Shown: piece after piece, positions 48,358-57,961 of the stretch
Layout: each line of letters begins with the position of its first letter
Numbering within the stretch: the stretch's first letter is position 1
Source of the DNA: Bacteroidota bacterium
Lineage (GTDB): Bacteria; Bacteroidota; Bacteroidia; Chitinophagales; Chitinophagaceae
DNA length: 64,000 bases
Assembly: GCA_016711825.1 (NCBI GenBank)
Contig: JADJSG010000007.1
Location: 124,001-188,000, forward strand
Direction: 5' to 3'
Notes under the pieces: generated by a model
Told to the model about the DNA's origin: nothing
What the model saw: only the letters and a program-made list of their open reading frames with translations
The model's database searches: none
Made by a program: the position numbers and the translations under genes

Positions 48358-49932
48358 ATGAAAACAAAAATATTTAGTGTAATCCTGATTCTTTTTTCGT
48401 TTACAGTGACTGCACAAAACTGGAAAACCATTAATTCAAATGACACAACGTATTTTACTATAGATGCACCTACAGGCCCTGACAGTCTCTGGCATGGGTT
48501 TTTGCGATGTGTATGGGTCGATTCGTCAAACATCAATGGTGCTGATTCTATTTTTTATTTCAATCGTACTATCAGAGACACAAGTCATTATTATTGCATT
48601 GACACCATGGCCCCATCTTTTCTTGGAGACCACTTTGTCAGGAGCAACGCAACCGGTGTTGAATATTATACCAATGATGTAGGGGGAATTATCGAAATTC
48701 GATCGTTTGCCATGTTAAATGATTCATGGAAATTGGTGACCGATACCAGTGGTATTGATTTCTACGGAACTGTCTCAGCAGTGTATACAATGCCTATTGA
48801 TGGTATCCAGGACAGTGTCAAAGAAATATCCATTCAGGCATCTTTGGCAGGAAATCCAATTAACCATAGTTTCAACAACAAAAAATTCATATTAAGTAAG
48901 AACCATGGATTTTATATGACTAATCAACTTTATCTTTTTCCACACATATTTGGCGCGGAACCTTTAAATATCGGTAATCTTCGACCCTATGTAGCATTAA
49001 ATCATGTAAGAGTGGAAGCGCAAATTAAAAATCTTGACCTGAATATTATAGATCTTCAGGCGAAATATAAGCCTGGAAATGAATGGATTATTAAGAGAGC
49101 ATCCGGATATGGCCCCTATGATCCTCCGGATTATAATTCTTCATTCTATGGCAACTTCTATACAACACATGATTCGATTATTAGCGTAAATTTCATTAAT
49201 GTTAATACTGTTGCCTACACCTATCAACGAAAAGAATTTCATTTTTATATTAACCAGATCACTTCAAGTAGTGATGATACCACTTTAATTTTGACTGATA
49301 CAGTTACGCAAAATAATTCAGTAGTTAAGTTAAATTCAAAAATGGGTGTTGATATCAAAGACTTTTCATGGGCAAACAATACGGTTATGAAGTATGAATA
49401 TTATTTTTTAAATAATATCTGCAACTATCCGTATCTAAGAAATTATAGCACGAATGTGACAAACTTAAAAATTGACACCTGCATTGTGTGGAACCATTCC
49501 ATTTCAGGCTATACAAATAGTGACGTTGTTGAAGCGGGTATTCTAAATTTTAAGTTGTTAAGGTTTGGATCTTTTGATTACGGACAAGTCCTTATGTCCA
49601 ATGGTTATATGGAATTACTTTACCTTAAAACAGATTCCTGTACTTATTTGAATAAAATCAATGTTCTCGCGCTTGCCTCACAGGATTTACAAAAAAAATC
49701 AGATAATATTACCTTGTATCCAAATCCGGTGCAGGAATTGTTAAACGTAAGCGTCAAAAATCCTGATACTAAAATAGAAAAAATTTCAATTATTAACTTA
49801 GCCGGACAGACTATAACAGATTTTTATTCAAATGAAACAAAATATAATCTTAACAATATAAAAGCAGGACTATATATAATTGAAATATCAACCAATAAGG
49901 GGAAATTCCGTCAAAAAATTACTAAGTTTTAG
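48358..49932 (+). CDS. Secreted protein with T9SS type A sorting domain, otherwise unknown
   Basis: 524 residues, signal peptide ending TVTAQ. The central 400 residues are beta-rich without a family I recognise (Asp/Thr/Tyr-rich, WHGFLRCVWVD). The C-terminal 80 residues are a type A sorting domain (ITLYPNPVQELLNVSV, IINLAGQTI, GLYIIEISTNKGKFRQKI). It begins 28 bases after the cytochrome gene on the same strand and may be co-transcribed. Confidence 0.8.
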   Translation: MKTKIFSVILILFSFTVTAQNWKTINSNDTTYFTIDAPTGPDSLWHGFLRCVWVDSSNINGADSIFYFNRTIRDTSHYYCIDTMAPSFLGDHFVRSNATGVEYYTNDVGGIIEIRSFAMLNDSWKLVTDTSGIDFYGTVSAVYTMPIDGIQDSVKEISIQASLAGNPINHSFNNKKFILSKNHGFYMTNQLYLFPHIFGAEPLNIGNLRPYVALNHVRVEAQIKNLDLNIIDLQAKYKPGNEWIIKRASGYGPYDPPDYNSSFYGNFYTTHDSIISVNFINVNTVAYTYQRKEFHFYINQITSSSDDTTLILTDTVTQNNSVVKLNSKMGVDIKDFSWANNTVMKYEYYFLNNICNYPYLRNYSTNVTNLKIDTCIVWNHSISGYTNSDVVEAGILNFKLLRFGSFDYGQVLMSNGYMELLYLKTDSCTYLNKINVLALASQDLQKKSDNITLYPNPVQELLNVSVKNPDTKIEKISIINLAGQTITDFYSNETKYNLNNIKAGLYIIEISTNKGKFRQKITKF

Positions 49933-49934
49933 TA

Positions 49935-51611
49935 TTATCCCATCTTCTCTTCTGTCATTTTGAGTATATCCGCTTCTTCCTGATTTGACATAGCCAGTAA
50001 TTCCTTTGCTTCTTGCACCATGGCTTCTGCAATGGTTTTATCTTTGAGTCCACCGGCATTAATTTTTACATTCAGGTAGGCCCCATACACTGCAGCCCTG
50101 ATACACAAAGCACCTACCGCCGCATCGCTCAAACTATTGGGGTTGCCAATATTGACCATCTCACGAATCAATGGATAACAAGCAACACTTTTTTTCATGG
50201 TCAGCAAAGGCACTTCTGTTGCATACAAGGTTGCTTCTTGTATCGCCTTCGATCTTGCTTGTTTTTCGTCATCAGTATTTTTGGGCAATGAAAAGGCATC
50301 CATAATTTTACTAAAAGCAAGGGTATCTTCATCTACTAATTTCAACAAATCATCTTTCAAGGTTTGTCCTTTTTCGGCCCAGGCACTAAAGGTTTCAATT
50401 TGTGCATCCCAGCCTTTTTTGTGACTGCTTAAGTTGGCAACCATGGTTCCCAAACTAGCACCCAATGAAGCCACATAAGCACTGATACTACCGCCGCCCG
50501 GGGCAGGACTTTCACTAGCCGTTTCATTGGCAAAAGCTACCAGATTCATATCAATCAATCGTTTTGCTTGTCCATCATTCATGACATATTCAATGATTTT
50601 TTTCTTTGGGTCAAAAGGAGTGAGTTCATCGAGACCCATACTCTTTATGGCTATTCTGATGATTTCTTCTTCGCTAACACCTACACTTCGTCGTTGTTTT
50701 TGTAAAAAATATTTACCTGCATCAATCATGCTTTTTAAAGGCACTAATCCTACCAGTTCACTACCAGTAACACGCATTCCTCTTGCATGCGCACGCTCTA
50801 CAGCAGTATCAAATGCAATATGCAATGGGGTGATATTGATATTGGTTAAATTCATTGAAATTTGGGCGATCCCATATTCTTCAATAAACCAACCGATGGC
50901 TTTAACGCTTTTCAACAAGCCCGGTTCACGTACTTCTACACCAAGTTCATCGATGACTTTTTTACCATTTAATTCTTTCACACGACCATTTTCACGCAAG
51001 TCGAAAGCCACGGCATTGGCACGTCGTGTAGAAATGGTGTTTAAATTTACATTATAAGCAACTAAAAAATCTCTGGCACCGATAACGGTTGCCCCACTTC
51101 TCACATTAAAAACGGCCTCTCCAAAGTCGGGTACCCAATGAGGATCTTTTATTTTATCGGCAAATCCTTCATATTCTCCTGCACGTATGGTTGCCAGATT
51201 TTGTCGGTCAGCTTGTTGTGCTGCATTTTCATATAAGTATACTGGTATATGCAACTCTTCACCTACCCGCTTACCTAATTTTTTGGCGTAAACCACTGTT
51301 TCTTCCATCGTGATACCGCTGATAGGTATTAAAGGACAAACATCCGTAGCACCCATTCGTGGATGTTCTCCTTTATGCATCGACATATCAATCAATTCAC
51401 TTGCTTTTTTGATGGCCTGAAAAGCTGCATCAATAACGGGTTGCGGCTCGCCCACAAAAGTCACCACTGTTCTATTGGTTGCCTTACCGGGATCAACATC
51501 TAATAAGGTAACCCCTTCTATCTTTTTTATTTCATCGGTTATTTGTTGTATGATATTCATATCGACCCCTTCGCTAAAGTTGGGTACACATTCTATAATT
51601 TGTTTTTGCAT
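49935..51611 (-). CDS. ftcD: Bifunctional glutamate formimidoyltransferase / formimidoyl-THF cyclodeaminase
   Basis: 558 residues, cytosolic, last steps of histidine degradation. Residues 1-330 are the formiminotransferase (opening IIECVPNFSEG, DVDPGKATNRTVVTF, HPRMGATDVCPLIPI). Residues about 360-550 are the cyclodeaminase (FANETASESPAPGGGSISAY). This is the fused form also seen in animals and other Bacteroidota. It passes the formimino group from formiminoglutamate to tetrahydrofolate and then releases ammonia. The other hut genes are not in the window. Converges with the T9SS gene, 2 bases apart. Confidence 0.94.
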   Translation of the reverse strand: MQKQIIECVPNFSEGVDMNIIQQITDEIKKIEGVTLLDVDPGKATNRTVVTFVGEPQPVIDAAFQAIKKASELIDMSMHKGEHPRMGATDVCPLIPISGITMEETVVYAKKLGKRVGEELHIPVYLYENAAQQADRQNLATIRAGEYEGFADKIKDPHWVPDFGEAVFNVRSGATVIGARDFLVAYNVNLNTISTRRANAVAFDLRENGRVKELNGKKVIDELGVEVREPGLLKSVKAIGWFIEEYGIAQISMNLTNINITPLHIAFDTAVERAHARGMRVTGSELVGLVPLKSMIDAGKYFLQKQRRSVGVSEEEIIRIAIKSMGLDELTPFDPKKKIIEYVMNDGQAKRLIDMNLVAFANETASESPAPGGGSISAYVASLGASLGTMVANLSSHKKGWDAQIETFSAWAEKGQTLKDDLLKLVDEDTLAFSKIMDAFSLPKNTDDEKQARSKAIQEATLYATEVPLLTMKKSVACYPLIREMVNIGNPNSLSDAAVGALCIRAAVYGAYLNVKINAGGLKDKTIAEAMVQEAKELLAMSNQEEADILKMTEEKMG

Positions 51612-51721
51612 ATGACTATAATTTAAATTTAATTTTTACTTACGTTTTATTTTTTCAGAAGAAAGTACTGTGATGTTTATATAAAGAATTTAAAGGGTGA
51701 TATCGAATCTGCACCGTGAGC

Positions 51722-52666
51722 TCATGCCCTTTTAATGAGTGCAGGACGCTGGGTAATTTCATGATAACAAATAGCACCTTCTTTAAAATAATGAAACACC
51801 ACACTTTTACGTGTTTTATTTTTGTTTGTATGTTCATTGCCTCCGTGAAAAAGATTTGCATGCCAAAGCAACATATCCCCTTTTTTGGCATAGAAATTTT
51901 TTTGCTGCAGTTTATTTTCTTGTATTTTTTGGGCAATCATCTCTTCATAAGCGTCGTATGATTTGTTGCCAATCATCCAGGCATTCCCTTCGTTATCATA
52001 ATCTTTATTAAGGTAATAGGGCAGCTTATGACTTCCTGGATAATAATGCAAAGGACCATTGTCTTCACCAATATCTTCTAAGGCAATCCACACACCCAAT
52101 AATCCACCCAGGGGGTAAGTGGTCATGTGAATACTATCGGAATGGGTATGTTGTTCGCTTCCCATTTTGAAATTGATACTTTGAAATAATACAGCTTTTC
52201 CATCAATGAGAACATCTAAAAGCTCCATAAGCTTTTTGTCAGTCCCTACTTTTTTTAATGCAGGTAATGTATGAAAAGCAAACATAATTTTTGTTTTATT
52301 GACAAACTCATAACGGCCATTTTTTAATCCTTCATCAATGGCCTCATTGATTTCATCAACGATTGATTCAGGAACAAATTGTTTTAATACTGCATAGCCA
52401 TTTTCGTCGTATTGTTTCAAACTCAAACGGTCTGTTTCATCAAGTTGCTGGTATAATGCACATTTTTCTAACTTTTCAAAATCCAGTTTGAGTTCATCAT
52501 GATTTGAACCTGGTAAATGTTGAAAATCTTTGCTGGATACAGATTCATAATACTTTTTATGCAGCCCTATTTTATTATAGACAGCTTCATTATGAATCAA
52601 TTCCTTTTTGTGAAAAAAATTATATAATGCATAGGTAAATTTAAATCTTCTCAAAAATTCTTTCAT
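51722..52666 (-). CDS. Phytanoyl-CoA dioxygenase (PhyH)-family Fe(II)/2-oxoglutarate oxygenase
   Basis: 314 residues. The facial triad is visible: His175-Ser-Asp177 (QHTHSDS) and His274 (NLFHGGNEH), with Arg286 (KTRKSVVFHYF) for 2-oxoglutarate. The core strand GVWIALEDIGEDNGPLHYYPGSHKLP is diagnostic of the family. Substrates include lipids, amino acids and secondary metabolites; none is indicated by neighbours. The start at 52666 gives a Lys-rich N-terminus with no signal, so it is cytosolic. Confidence 0.88.
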   Translation of the reverse strand: MKEFLRRFKFTYALYNFFHKKELIHNEAVYNKIGLHKKYYESVSSKDFQHLPGSNHDELKLDFEKLEKCALYQQLDETDRLSLKQYDENGYAVLKQFVPESIVDEINEAIDEGLKNGRYEFVNKTKIMFAFHTLPALKKVGTDKKLMELLDVLIDGKAVLFQSINFKMGSEQHTHSDSIHMTTYPLGGLLGVWIALEDIGEDNGPLHYYPGSHKLPYYLNKDYDNEGNAWMIGNKSYDAYEEMIAQKIQENKLQQKNFYAKKGDMLLWHANLFHGGNEHTNKNKTRKSVVFHYFKEGAICYHEITQRPALIKRA

Positions 52667-52717
52667 AAAATACTATTTTATACAGGCTACAAAGGTATCA
52701 ATAAATCTTGTGTTGTA

Positions 52718-53887
52718 TTAGCCCAGCTCAATGATTAAAAATTTTAAATAATTGGTGTTTTCAATATGCCATACTATAGGATGATCTGCTGCCTGTGCCC
52801 TAAAACATACTTGTCGAATAGGTCGTTTTGCATCTTTGGCGGCTGCTTTGATGGTATCAAGAAACATTTCAGGTGACACCAAATTGGTACAAGATGCAGT
52901 GACTAAAAAGCCGCCTTTTTTGACTAATTTCATAGCCCTTAGGTTGATTTCTTTATACCCAGCTAATGCCTTCTGGATATTTGCCCTACTTTTGGTAAAA
53001 GCAGGTGGGTCGAGCATAACAACATCCCAGCGTTTGTCTTCTTTGCTCCATTGTTTGAGTGCATCAAAGGCATTTACCGATTGGAAATCACATATTTGAT
53101 CTAAGCCATTTAAGGTGGCATTTCGTTTGGCTGTTTCGATAGCAAAATCTGAAATATCGAGTCCCAGTACTTTCTTGGCACCATAATGCGCTGCATGAAT
53201 GCTAAAGGTGCCTGTATAGCAAAAAGCTTCTAACACCTCGGCATCCTTTACAATTTGTTGTATTTGTCTTCGATTATCACGCTGATCAAGAAAATAACCC
53301 GTTTTTTGTCCTTTTTCAATATCAACAATAAACTTCAAGCCATTTTCCTGAATAATAATCTCTGTGTTAAAAGGTGCAGAAAGAAAACCTTTTTTTTGCT
53401 CCATACCTTCAATTTCTCTCACGGGTACATCATTGCGTTCATAAATGCCCTTTGGATTAAATATCTGATGCAAGGCTTTCACAATAGCATCTTTCCATAC
53501 ATCCATACCCAACGACATGGTTTGTATCACTAAATAATCATTAAACTTATCGATGATTAAGGAGGGCAAACCGTCTGCCTCACCAAATACCACTCTACAG
53601 TTTTCGGTATACCCTATTTTAGCTTTGTATTGCCAGCATGCTAGAATTTTTTGGTAAAAAAAATCATCATTGATTTCTTCATTTAAATCTCGTGTCAATA
53701 ATCTTATTTGTATTTGTGAGGCTGGATTATAAAATCCCCTTCCTACAAAGTTTCCTTTTGCATTATAGACTTCTACGATGTTTCCCGGCTGGGCTTTTGC
53801 ATCTACCGAATTGATTTCATTGTTATATATCCAAGGATGTCCTTTGGCTACTCTGTCTGATATTTTTGAATTTAGGATGGCTTTCAT
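52718..53887 (-). CDS. rlmI: Class I 23S rRNA m5C methyltransferase, RlmI-like
   Basis: 389 residues: N-terminal PUA domain (about 1-75; GHPWIYNNEI, GNIVEVYNAKGNFVGRGFYN), an EEHEE linker domain, then a Rossmann methyltransferase. SAM motif VLEAFCYTGTFSIHAAHYGA, acidic DISDFAI, motif IV MLDPPAFTKS, and the catalytic Cys motif TASCT. RlmI methylates C1962 of 23S rRNA. Exact target by homology only. Confidence 0.9.
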   Translation of the reverse strand: MKAILNSKISDRVAKGHPWIYNNEINSVDAKAQPGNIVEVYNAKGNFVGRGFYNPASQIQIRLLTRDLNEEINDDFFYQKILACWQYKAKIGYTENCRVVFGEADGLPSLIIDKFNDYLVIQTMSLGMDVWKDAIVKALHQIFNPKGIYERNDVPVREIEGMEQKKGFLSAPFNTEIIIQENGLKFIVDIEKGQKTGYFLDQRDNRRQIQQIVKDAEVLEAFCYTGTFSIHAAHYGAKKVLGLDISDFAIETAKRNATLNGLDQICDFQSVNAFDALKQWSKEDKRWDVVMLDPPAFTKSRANIQKALAGYKEINLRAMKLVKKGGFLVTASCTNLVSPEMFLDTIKAAAKDAKRPIRQVCFRAQAADHPIVWHIENTNYLKFLIIELG

Positions 53888-53968
53888 GTGATGAATTAAA
53901 ATGATTTAAAATGATAGGCTTGATTATTGGCTAATATAAAAGGAGGATGTTTGATTTACAGGTTTACT

Positions 53969-54598
53969 TTATTCTCTTTTTACATAGAGCATATACTTTT
54001 CTTCAAAAATGGGTTCTTCAAACAAATCATGCACATGCCAAATCATGGGTTTGCATTCAGAGGCTGAAATTTCTTCATGCAAATCGCCTCCTTTTAAACA
54101 TATCAGTCCATTGGCAAAATCGCCCAGCTGCCCTTTTTTAATCAAGGGTTTTGACCAACGCCACAAATCGCCTAAAGGAGCTACTGCCCTGCTGACTGCA
54201 AAGTCAAAACTATTACGTTGCTTATAATCTTCCGCTCTTCCCCAAAAAGTTTTTACATTCATCAGCCCAATTTCTTGTACAATAGCTTCTACTACAGTCA
54301 ATTTTTTTTTAATGCTGTCAGCCAATACAAATTCTACTTCAGGAAAAAAAATAGCCAAAGGAATACCCGGAAAACCGCCGCCAGTACCGATATCTATGAT
54401 GCGCTGCCCATCTTCAAAACCAAATCGAGCGGCTATACTCAATGAATGCAGCACATGTTTAGGATAAAGTGAATCAATATCTTTTCGCGAAATGACATTT
54501 ATTTTTTGGTTCCAATCACGATACAATTCAAGCAAAGCATCAAATTGTGATAATTGGGTGGCCGAAAAATCGTCAAAGTATTTTAATATTATTTCCAA
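53969..54598 (-). CDS. rsmG: 16S rRNA m7G527 methyltransferase
   Basis: 209 residues, usual length. WNQKINVISRKD, LYPKHVLHSLSIA, the SAM site IIDIGTGGGFPGIPLAI (about 67-84), and AVSRAVAPL are RsmG (GidB) signatures. Its start overlaps the end of the glycosyltransferase gene by ten bases, so the two are coupled. Confidence 0.95.
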   Translation of the reverse strand: MEIILKYFDDFSATQLSQFDALLELYRDWNQKINVISRKDIDSLYPKHVLHSLSIAARFGFEDGQRIIDIGTGGGFPGIPLAIFFPEVEFVLADSIKKKLTVVEAIVQEIGLMNVKTFWGRAEDYKQRNSFDFAVSRAVAPLGDLWRWSKPLIKKGQLGDFANGLICLKGGDLHEEISASECKPMIWHVHDLFEEPIFEEKYMLYVKRE

Positions 54599-55725
54599 TG
54601 TGAATGTGTTTTAAAAAATATAGCCCCTATATTTTTAAGATTATAAAAAAGTAACCAAATGTCAAATACCCAGATAAAAGGGCTGAGATCGTCTTCCTGA
54701 AGTATTGCAAAACATTTTTTAAAGATTAACCCCATCAGTATCCATCTAAATACTACAATACCCAGTGCAAAAACAAGATAGCCAGGAAAGAAAATCAAGG
54801 GAATCAAACTGAGCCAAAAAAAGAAATGACTCATGGCATAGCCGCCTAGCAGCCATTGATGTTTGGTTTGATAATACTTACCCGTACTGAGATGTCTCTT
54901 TTTTTGATAATGCCATTCTTCGGCTGTTTTTTTAGGTTCAGAATAGGTAAATGCCTGCGTTTCAATCACGACCTGTGTGTTTTGACTATTGGCAACCTGG
55001 TTGATAAACAAATCGTCATCACCAGAGGTTATATGATGATGTGACGAAAAACCTTTGTTTTGATTAAACAATTCCCTGGTATAAGCAAGATTACGGCCAA
55101 CGCCCATATAGGGTAGTTTAGCCAATGCAAATGAAAAATACTGAATAGCCGAATGAGCAGTTTCAAACCTGATGCATTTATTAAGCCATCCTGGATGTTT
55201 TACATAAGGACTATAACCCAACACAATTTTTTTATTGTTAGCAAAGCCATTGGCCATAGAAGAAAGCCATTGATCTGATGCAGGTGTGCAATCAGCATCG
55301 GTGAGCAATAGTTTGTCAAACCGTGCCGATTTAATACCCATTGATAAAGGAAATTTTTTACCCGGAATCAATTTTGCCTTTTGGGTTAAATGCAACACAT
55401 GTAAATGAGCATGCTCCTTTTCCATTTCATTGAGAAAGTAAAAGGTGTCATCTTCTGAATTGTCATTCACCACTAATACTTCAAAATAGGGCTTTCCATC
55501 CTTATGGTATTGTTGACCTAACCAAATCGGTAAATTTTTCCTTAGATTTGCCTCCTCATTAAAAGCACATATGATGATACTGATAGGTTCGTTTGGTGTA
55601 TGTAAAGTCGGTATTTTTTTTTTATAAAAAGCCAAACGTGCAAAAAAGAATAAATAATAAAACAACTGCAGCAGTGCAAAAAAAGCAACAATCATTAAAC
55701 AAAGAAGAGAAGGTGTTAAAACCAT
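54589..55725 (-). CDS. Family 2 glycosyltransferase, membrane-bound
   Basis: 378 residues from the ATG at 55725. The frame reaches 55761, but that would overlap tgt on the other strand. N-terminal TM helix, then a GT-A domain: SIIICAFNEEANLRKNL, LVVNDNSEDDT, the DXD-like TDADCTPAS, and a later GDDD segment. Two or three C-terminal TM helices follow. It probably transfers a sugar to a lipid or polysaccharide at the inner membrane; donor and acceptor unknown. Upstream partner of rsmG, divergent from tgt. Confidence 0.88.
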   Translation of the reverse strand: MVLTPSLLCLMIVAFFALLQLFYYLFFFARLAFYKKKIPTLHTPNEPISIIICAFNEEANLRKNLPIWLGQQYHKDGKPYFEVLVVNDNSEDDTFYFLNEMEKEHAHLHVLHLTQKAKLIPGKKFPLSMGIKSARFDKLLLTDADCTPASDQWLSSMANGFANNKKIVLGYSPYVKHPGWLNKCIRFETAHSAIQYFSFALAKLPYMGVGRNLAYTRELFNQNKGFSSHHHITSGDDDLFINQVANSQNTQVVIETQAFTYSEPKKTAEEWHYQKKRHLSTGKYYQTKHQWLLGGYAMSHFFFWLSLIPLIFFPGYLVFALGIVVFRWILMGLIFKKCFAILQEDDLSPFIWVFDIWLLFYNLKNIGAIFFKTHSHWK

Positions 55726-55749
55726 AGCCTCCAAAAATAATAAGTAAAG

Positions 55750-56880
55750 ATGGAATTTCAATTAATAGCGACCGATAATAATTCAAAAGCCCGTGCAGGC
55801 GTCCTAACAACCGATCATGGAACGATCGAAACACCCATATTTATGCCTGTTGGTACCATAGGTTCGGTAAAAGGGGTAACCCAGGAACAACTCGAAAATG
55901 ATATAGAGGCGCAAATTATATTAGGCAATACCTATCATCTTTACCTGAGACCTGGTACGAACATATTGGAAAAAGCAGGGGGCTTACATCAATTTATGCA
56001 TTGGCATAAACCAATATTAACCGATAGTGGTGGTTTTCAGGTATACAGCCTAAGTGATATCAGAAAAATCAAAGAAGAAGGGGCTGAATTTCGATCACAT
56101 ATTGATGGAACCAAACATTTGTTTACCCCCGAAAACGTAATGGATATTCAGCGGAGCATAGGTGCCGACATTATTATGGCTTTTGATGAATGCACACCCT
56201 ATCCTTGCGATTATGAATATGCTAAAAAGTCTATGCAACTCACCCACAGATGGCTGGCTCGTTGTGTAAAACATAAAAACGAATCAGCACCCTTGTATGA
56301 TTATACCCAAAGTTTGTTTCCCATCGTTCAAGGGAGTACGTTTAAAGATTTACGAAAAGAAAGTGCTGAATTTATAGCCAGTATGGAGTGTGATGGCAAT
56401 GCCATTGGGGGTTTGAGTGTGGGTGAACCAACTGATGAAATGTATGAGATGTGTGCATTGGTATGTGATATATTGCCGACTGAAAAACCCAGATACCTGA
56501 TGGGCGTAGGAACACCAGCCAATATACTTGAAAATATTGCTTTAGGTATTGATATGTTTGATTGTGTAATGCCTACCCGAAATGGACGAAATGGCATGTT
56601 GTTTACCACTCAAGGGATTATCAATATTAAAAACAAAAAATGGGAAGATGATTTTACTTGTTTGGACGAAGGATTAAATTGTTTTGTCAGTAAAAACTAT
56701 ACCAAAGCTTATGTTCGACATTTGTTTAGTGTAAACGAGTTATTGGGTCTGCAATTGGCAAGTATTCAAAATCTAAGTTTTTACCTTTGGTTGGTTAAAG
56801 AAGCTCGTAAACATATTATTGAAGGTGATTTTACTATTTGGAAGCAAAAAATGGTAAAACAGGTGAGTATCCGACTATAA
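55750..56880 (+). CDS. tgt: tRNA-guanine transglycosylase
   Basis: 376 residues. Exchanges guanine-34 for preQ1 in GUN-anticodon tRNAs. GTIGSVKGVTQEQL, LTDSGGFQVYSL (Asp for base recognition), GGLSVGEP, and the nucleophile region DCVMPTRNGRNG are all intact. The usual zinc site is not: in place of CxCxxC I see Cys304 ... Cys311-Phe-Val-Ser314, and the ligand His of SIHNL is Gln (SIQNL). Only one of four ligands is kept. Starts 24 bases from the divergent glycosyltransferase. Confidence 0.95.
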   Translation: MEFQLIATDNNSKARAGVLTTDHGTIETPIFMPVGTIGSVKGVTQEQLENDIEAQIILGNTYHLYLRPGTNILEKAGGLHQFMHWHKPILTDSGGFQVYSLSDIRKIKEEGAEFRSHIDGTKHLFTPENVMDIQRSIGADIIMAFDECTPYPCDYEYAKKSMQLTHRWLARCVKHKNESAPLYDYTQSLFPIVQGSTFKDLRKESAEFIASMECDGNAIGGLSVGEPTDEMYEMCALVCDILPTEKPRYLMGVGTPANILENIALGIDMFDCVMPTRNGRNGMLFTTQGIINIKNKKWEDDFTCLDEGLNCFVSKNYTKAYVRHLFSVNELLGLQLASIQNLSFYLWLVKEARKHIIEGDFTIWKQKMVKQVSIRL

Positions 56881-57043
56881 TGACTGAGGCAAAAAACCTA
56901 TATTTTATATGTAAGTCATCGATTTACTGTTAAGATTATATGGGATTTCATTTACGAATCTTTGCATGATTTAACTATACGAAGGAACATACATTCATAT
57001 AGTTTTAGGTAAATTTTAAAAAAATCATTTAGTTGAAACAAAT

Positions 57044-57051
57044 TACCTTTG
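57044..57051 (+). promoter_or_regulatory. -7 element (TACCTTTG) of the LolA-like gene
   Basis: Exact TAnnTTTG, 16 bases before the ATG at 57068. Confidence 0.5.
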
Positions 57052-57067
57052 CAATAAATAATGTTAT

Positions 57068-57784
57068 ATGCGCAGAGCTGTTTTATTGATTGCCATCTTA
57101 CTTTTTGGAAGTTACTTTTTGATTGCCCAAGTAAAAGAAGATATTCTAAAAAAACACCTAAATGCCATTGGTGGGGCTAAAAACTGGAACAATGTTAAAA
57201 CCATACGCAGTGTAGGACTCAGGGAATCTGATGGTAGCATCATAGAAGAAAAAAAGCAAATCATTGTAAATAAGGCTATTCGAATTGATTATACCTACCA
57301 ATCAAGAGACAAAGCATTGAATGACAAAAAATTCTTTATCATTGTGAATGGAAATCAAGGTTGGAAATACCTTCCCGACAACCTGAAAGACAGCATCGAA
57401 ACCATGACGTCAGGTGAAATTGCCTATTATAAAAATGAACATTTTACCCTTAGTCCTTTTTTACCCAAAGAAAATATGCAGCCAAGGATTGAATATATTA
57501 GCAAAGAAGATGTAATGAATACGCCCTGTTTTAAATTTTCGGTCAACCATACAACAGGAAAAACGGAATTTATCTACATCGACACTAAAACATATTTAAT
57601 CCGTAAGTCGATTAGCATCACAAGTGATTCTGAAGTGGAATTTGACTATGAGGAATACAAACAAGTCAATCAAAAGATCACGATTCCGTACAAAATTACT
57701 TCAACGGCAGATGTTTTTCAAATGACCCAATTTGAAGTCAATCAACCTTTGAATGAGCAACTTTTTATTCCATCGATGAAATAA
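57068..57784 (+). CDS. LolA-like periplasmic lipoprotein-sorting-fold protein
   Basis: 238 residues, signal peptide ending FLIAQ. The layout is the open half-barrel LolA/LolB fold of outer-membrane lipoprotein-sorting proteins: a lead helix (ILKKHLNAIGGAKNWNNVK), successive antiparallel strands, and the TEFIYIDTKTYLIRK strand pair late in the domain. The binding partner is not apparent. Single gene. Confidence 0.7.
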   Translation: MRRAVLLIAILLFGSYFLIAQVKEDILKKHLNAIGGAKNWNNVKTIRSVGLRESDGSIIEEKKQIIVNKAIRIDYTYQSRDKALNDKKFFIIVNGNQGWKYLPDNLKDSIETMTSGEIAYYKNEHFTLSPFLPKENMQPRIEYISKEDVMNTPCFKFSVNHTTGKTEFIYIDTKTYLIRKSISITSDSEVEFDYEEYKQVNQKITIPYKITSTADVFQMTQFEVNQPLNEQLFIPSMK

Positions 57785-57961
57785 GCTATTCAGATGAACT
57801 TTTTATTCAGACTGGGTTATTTTCGATAATAAAATCAACTTCATTTTTTGATTATTAAAGCTATTTGCAAACCTAGTTTCAATTTTTAACGTCTAATCAC
57901 ATTAAATGGTATTTTTTTCAAAAAATCATTTACCTTTATCCTTAATTTTTTAACATATTAT

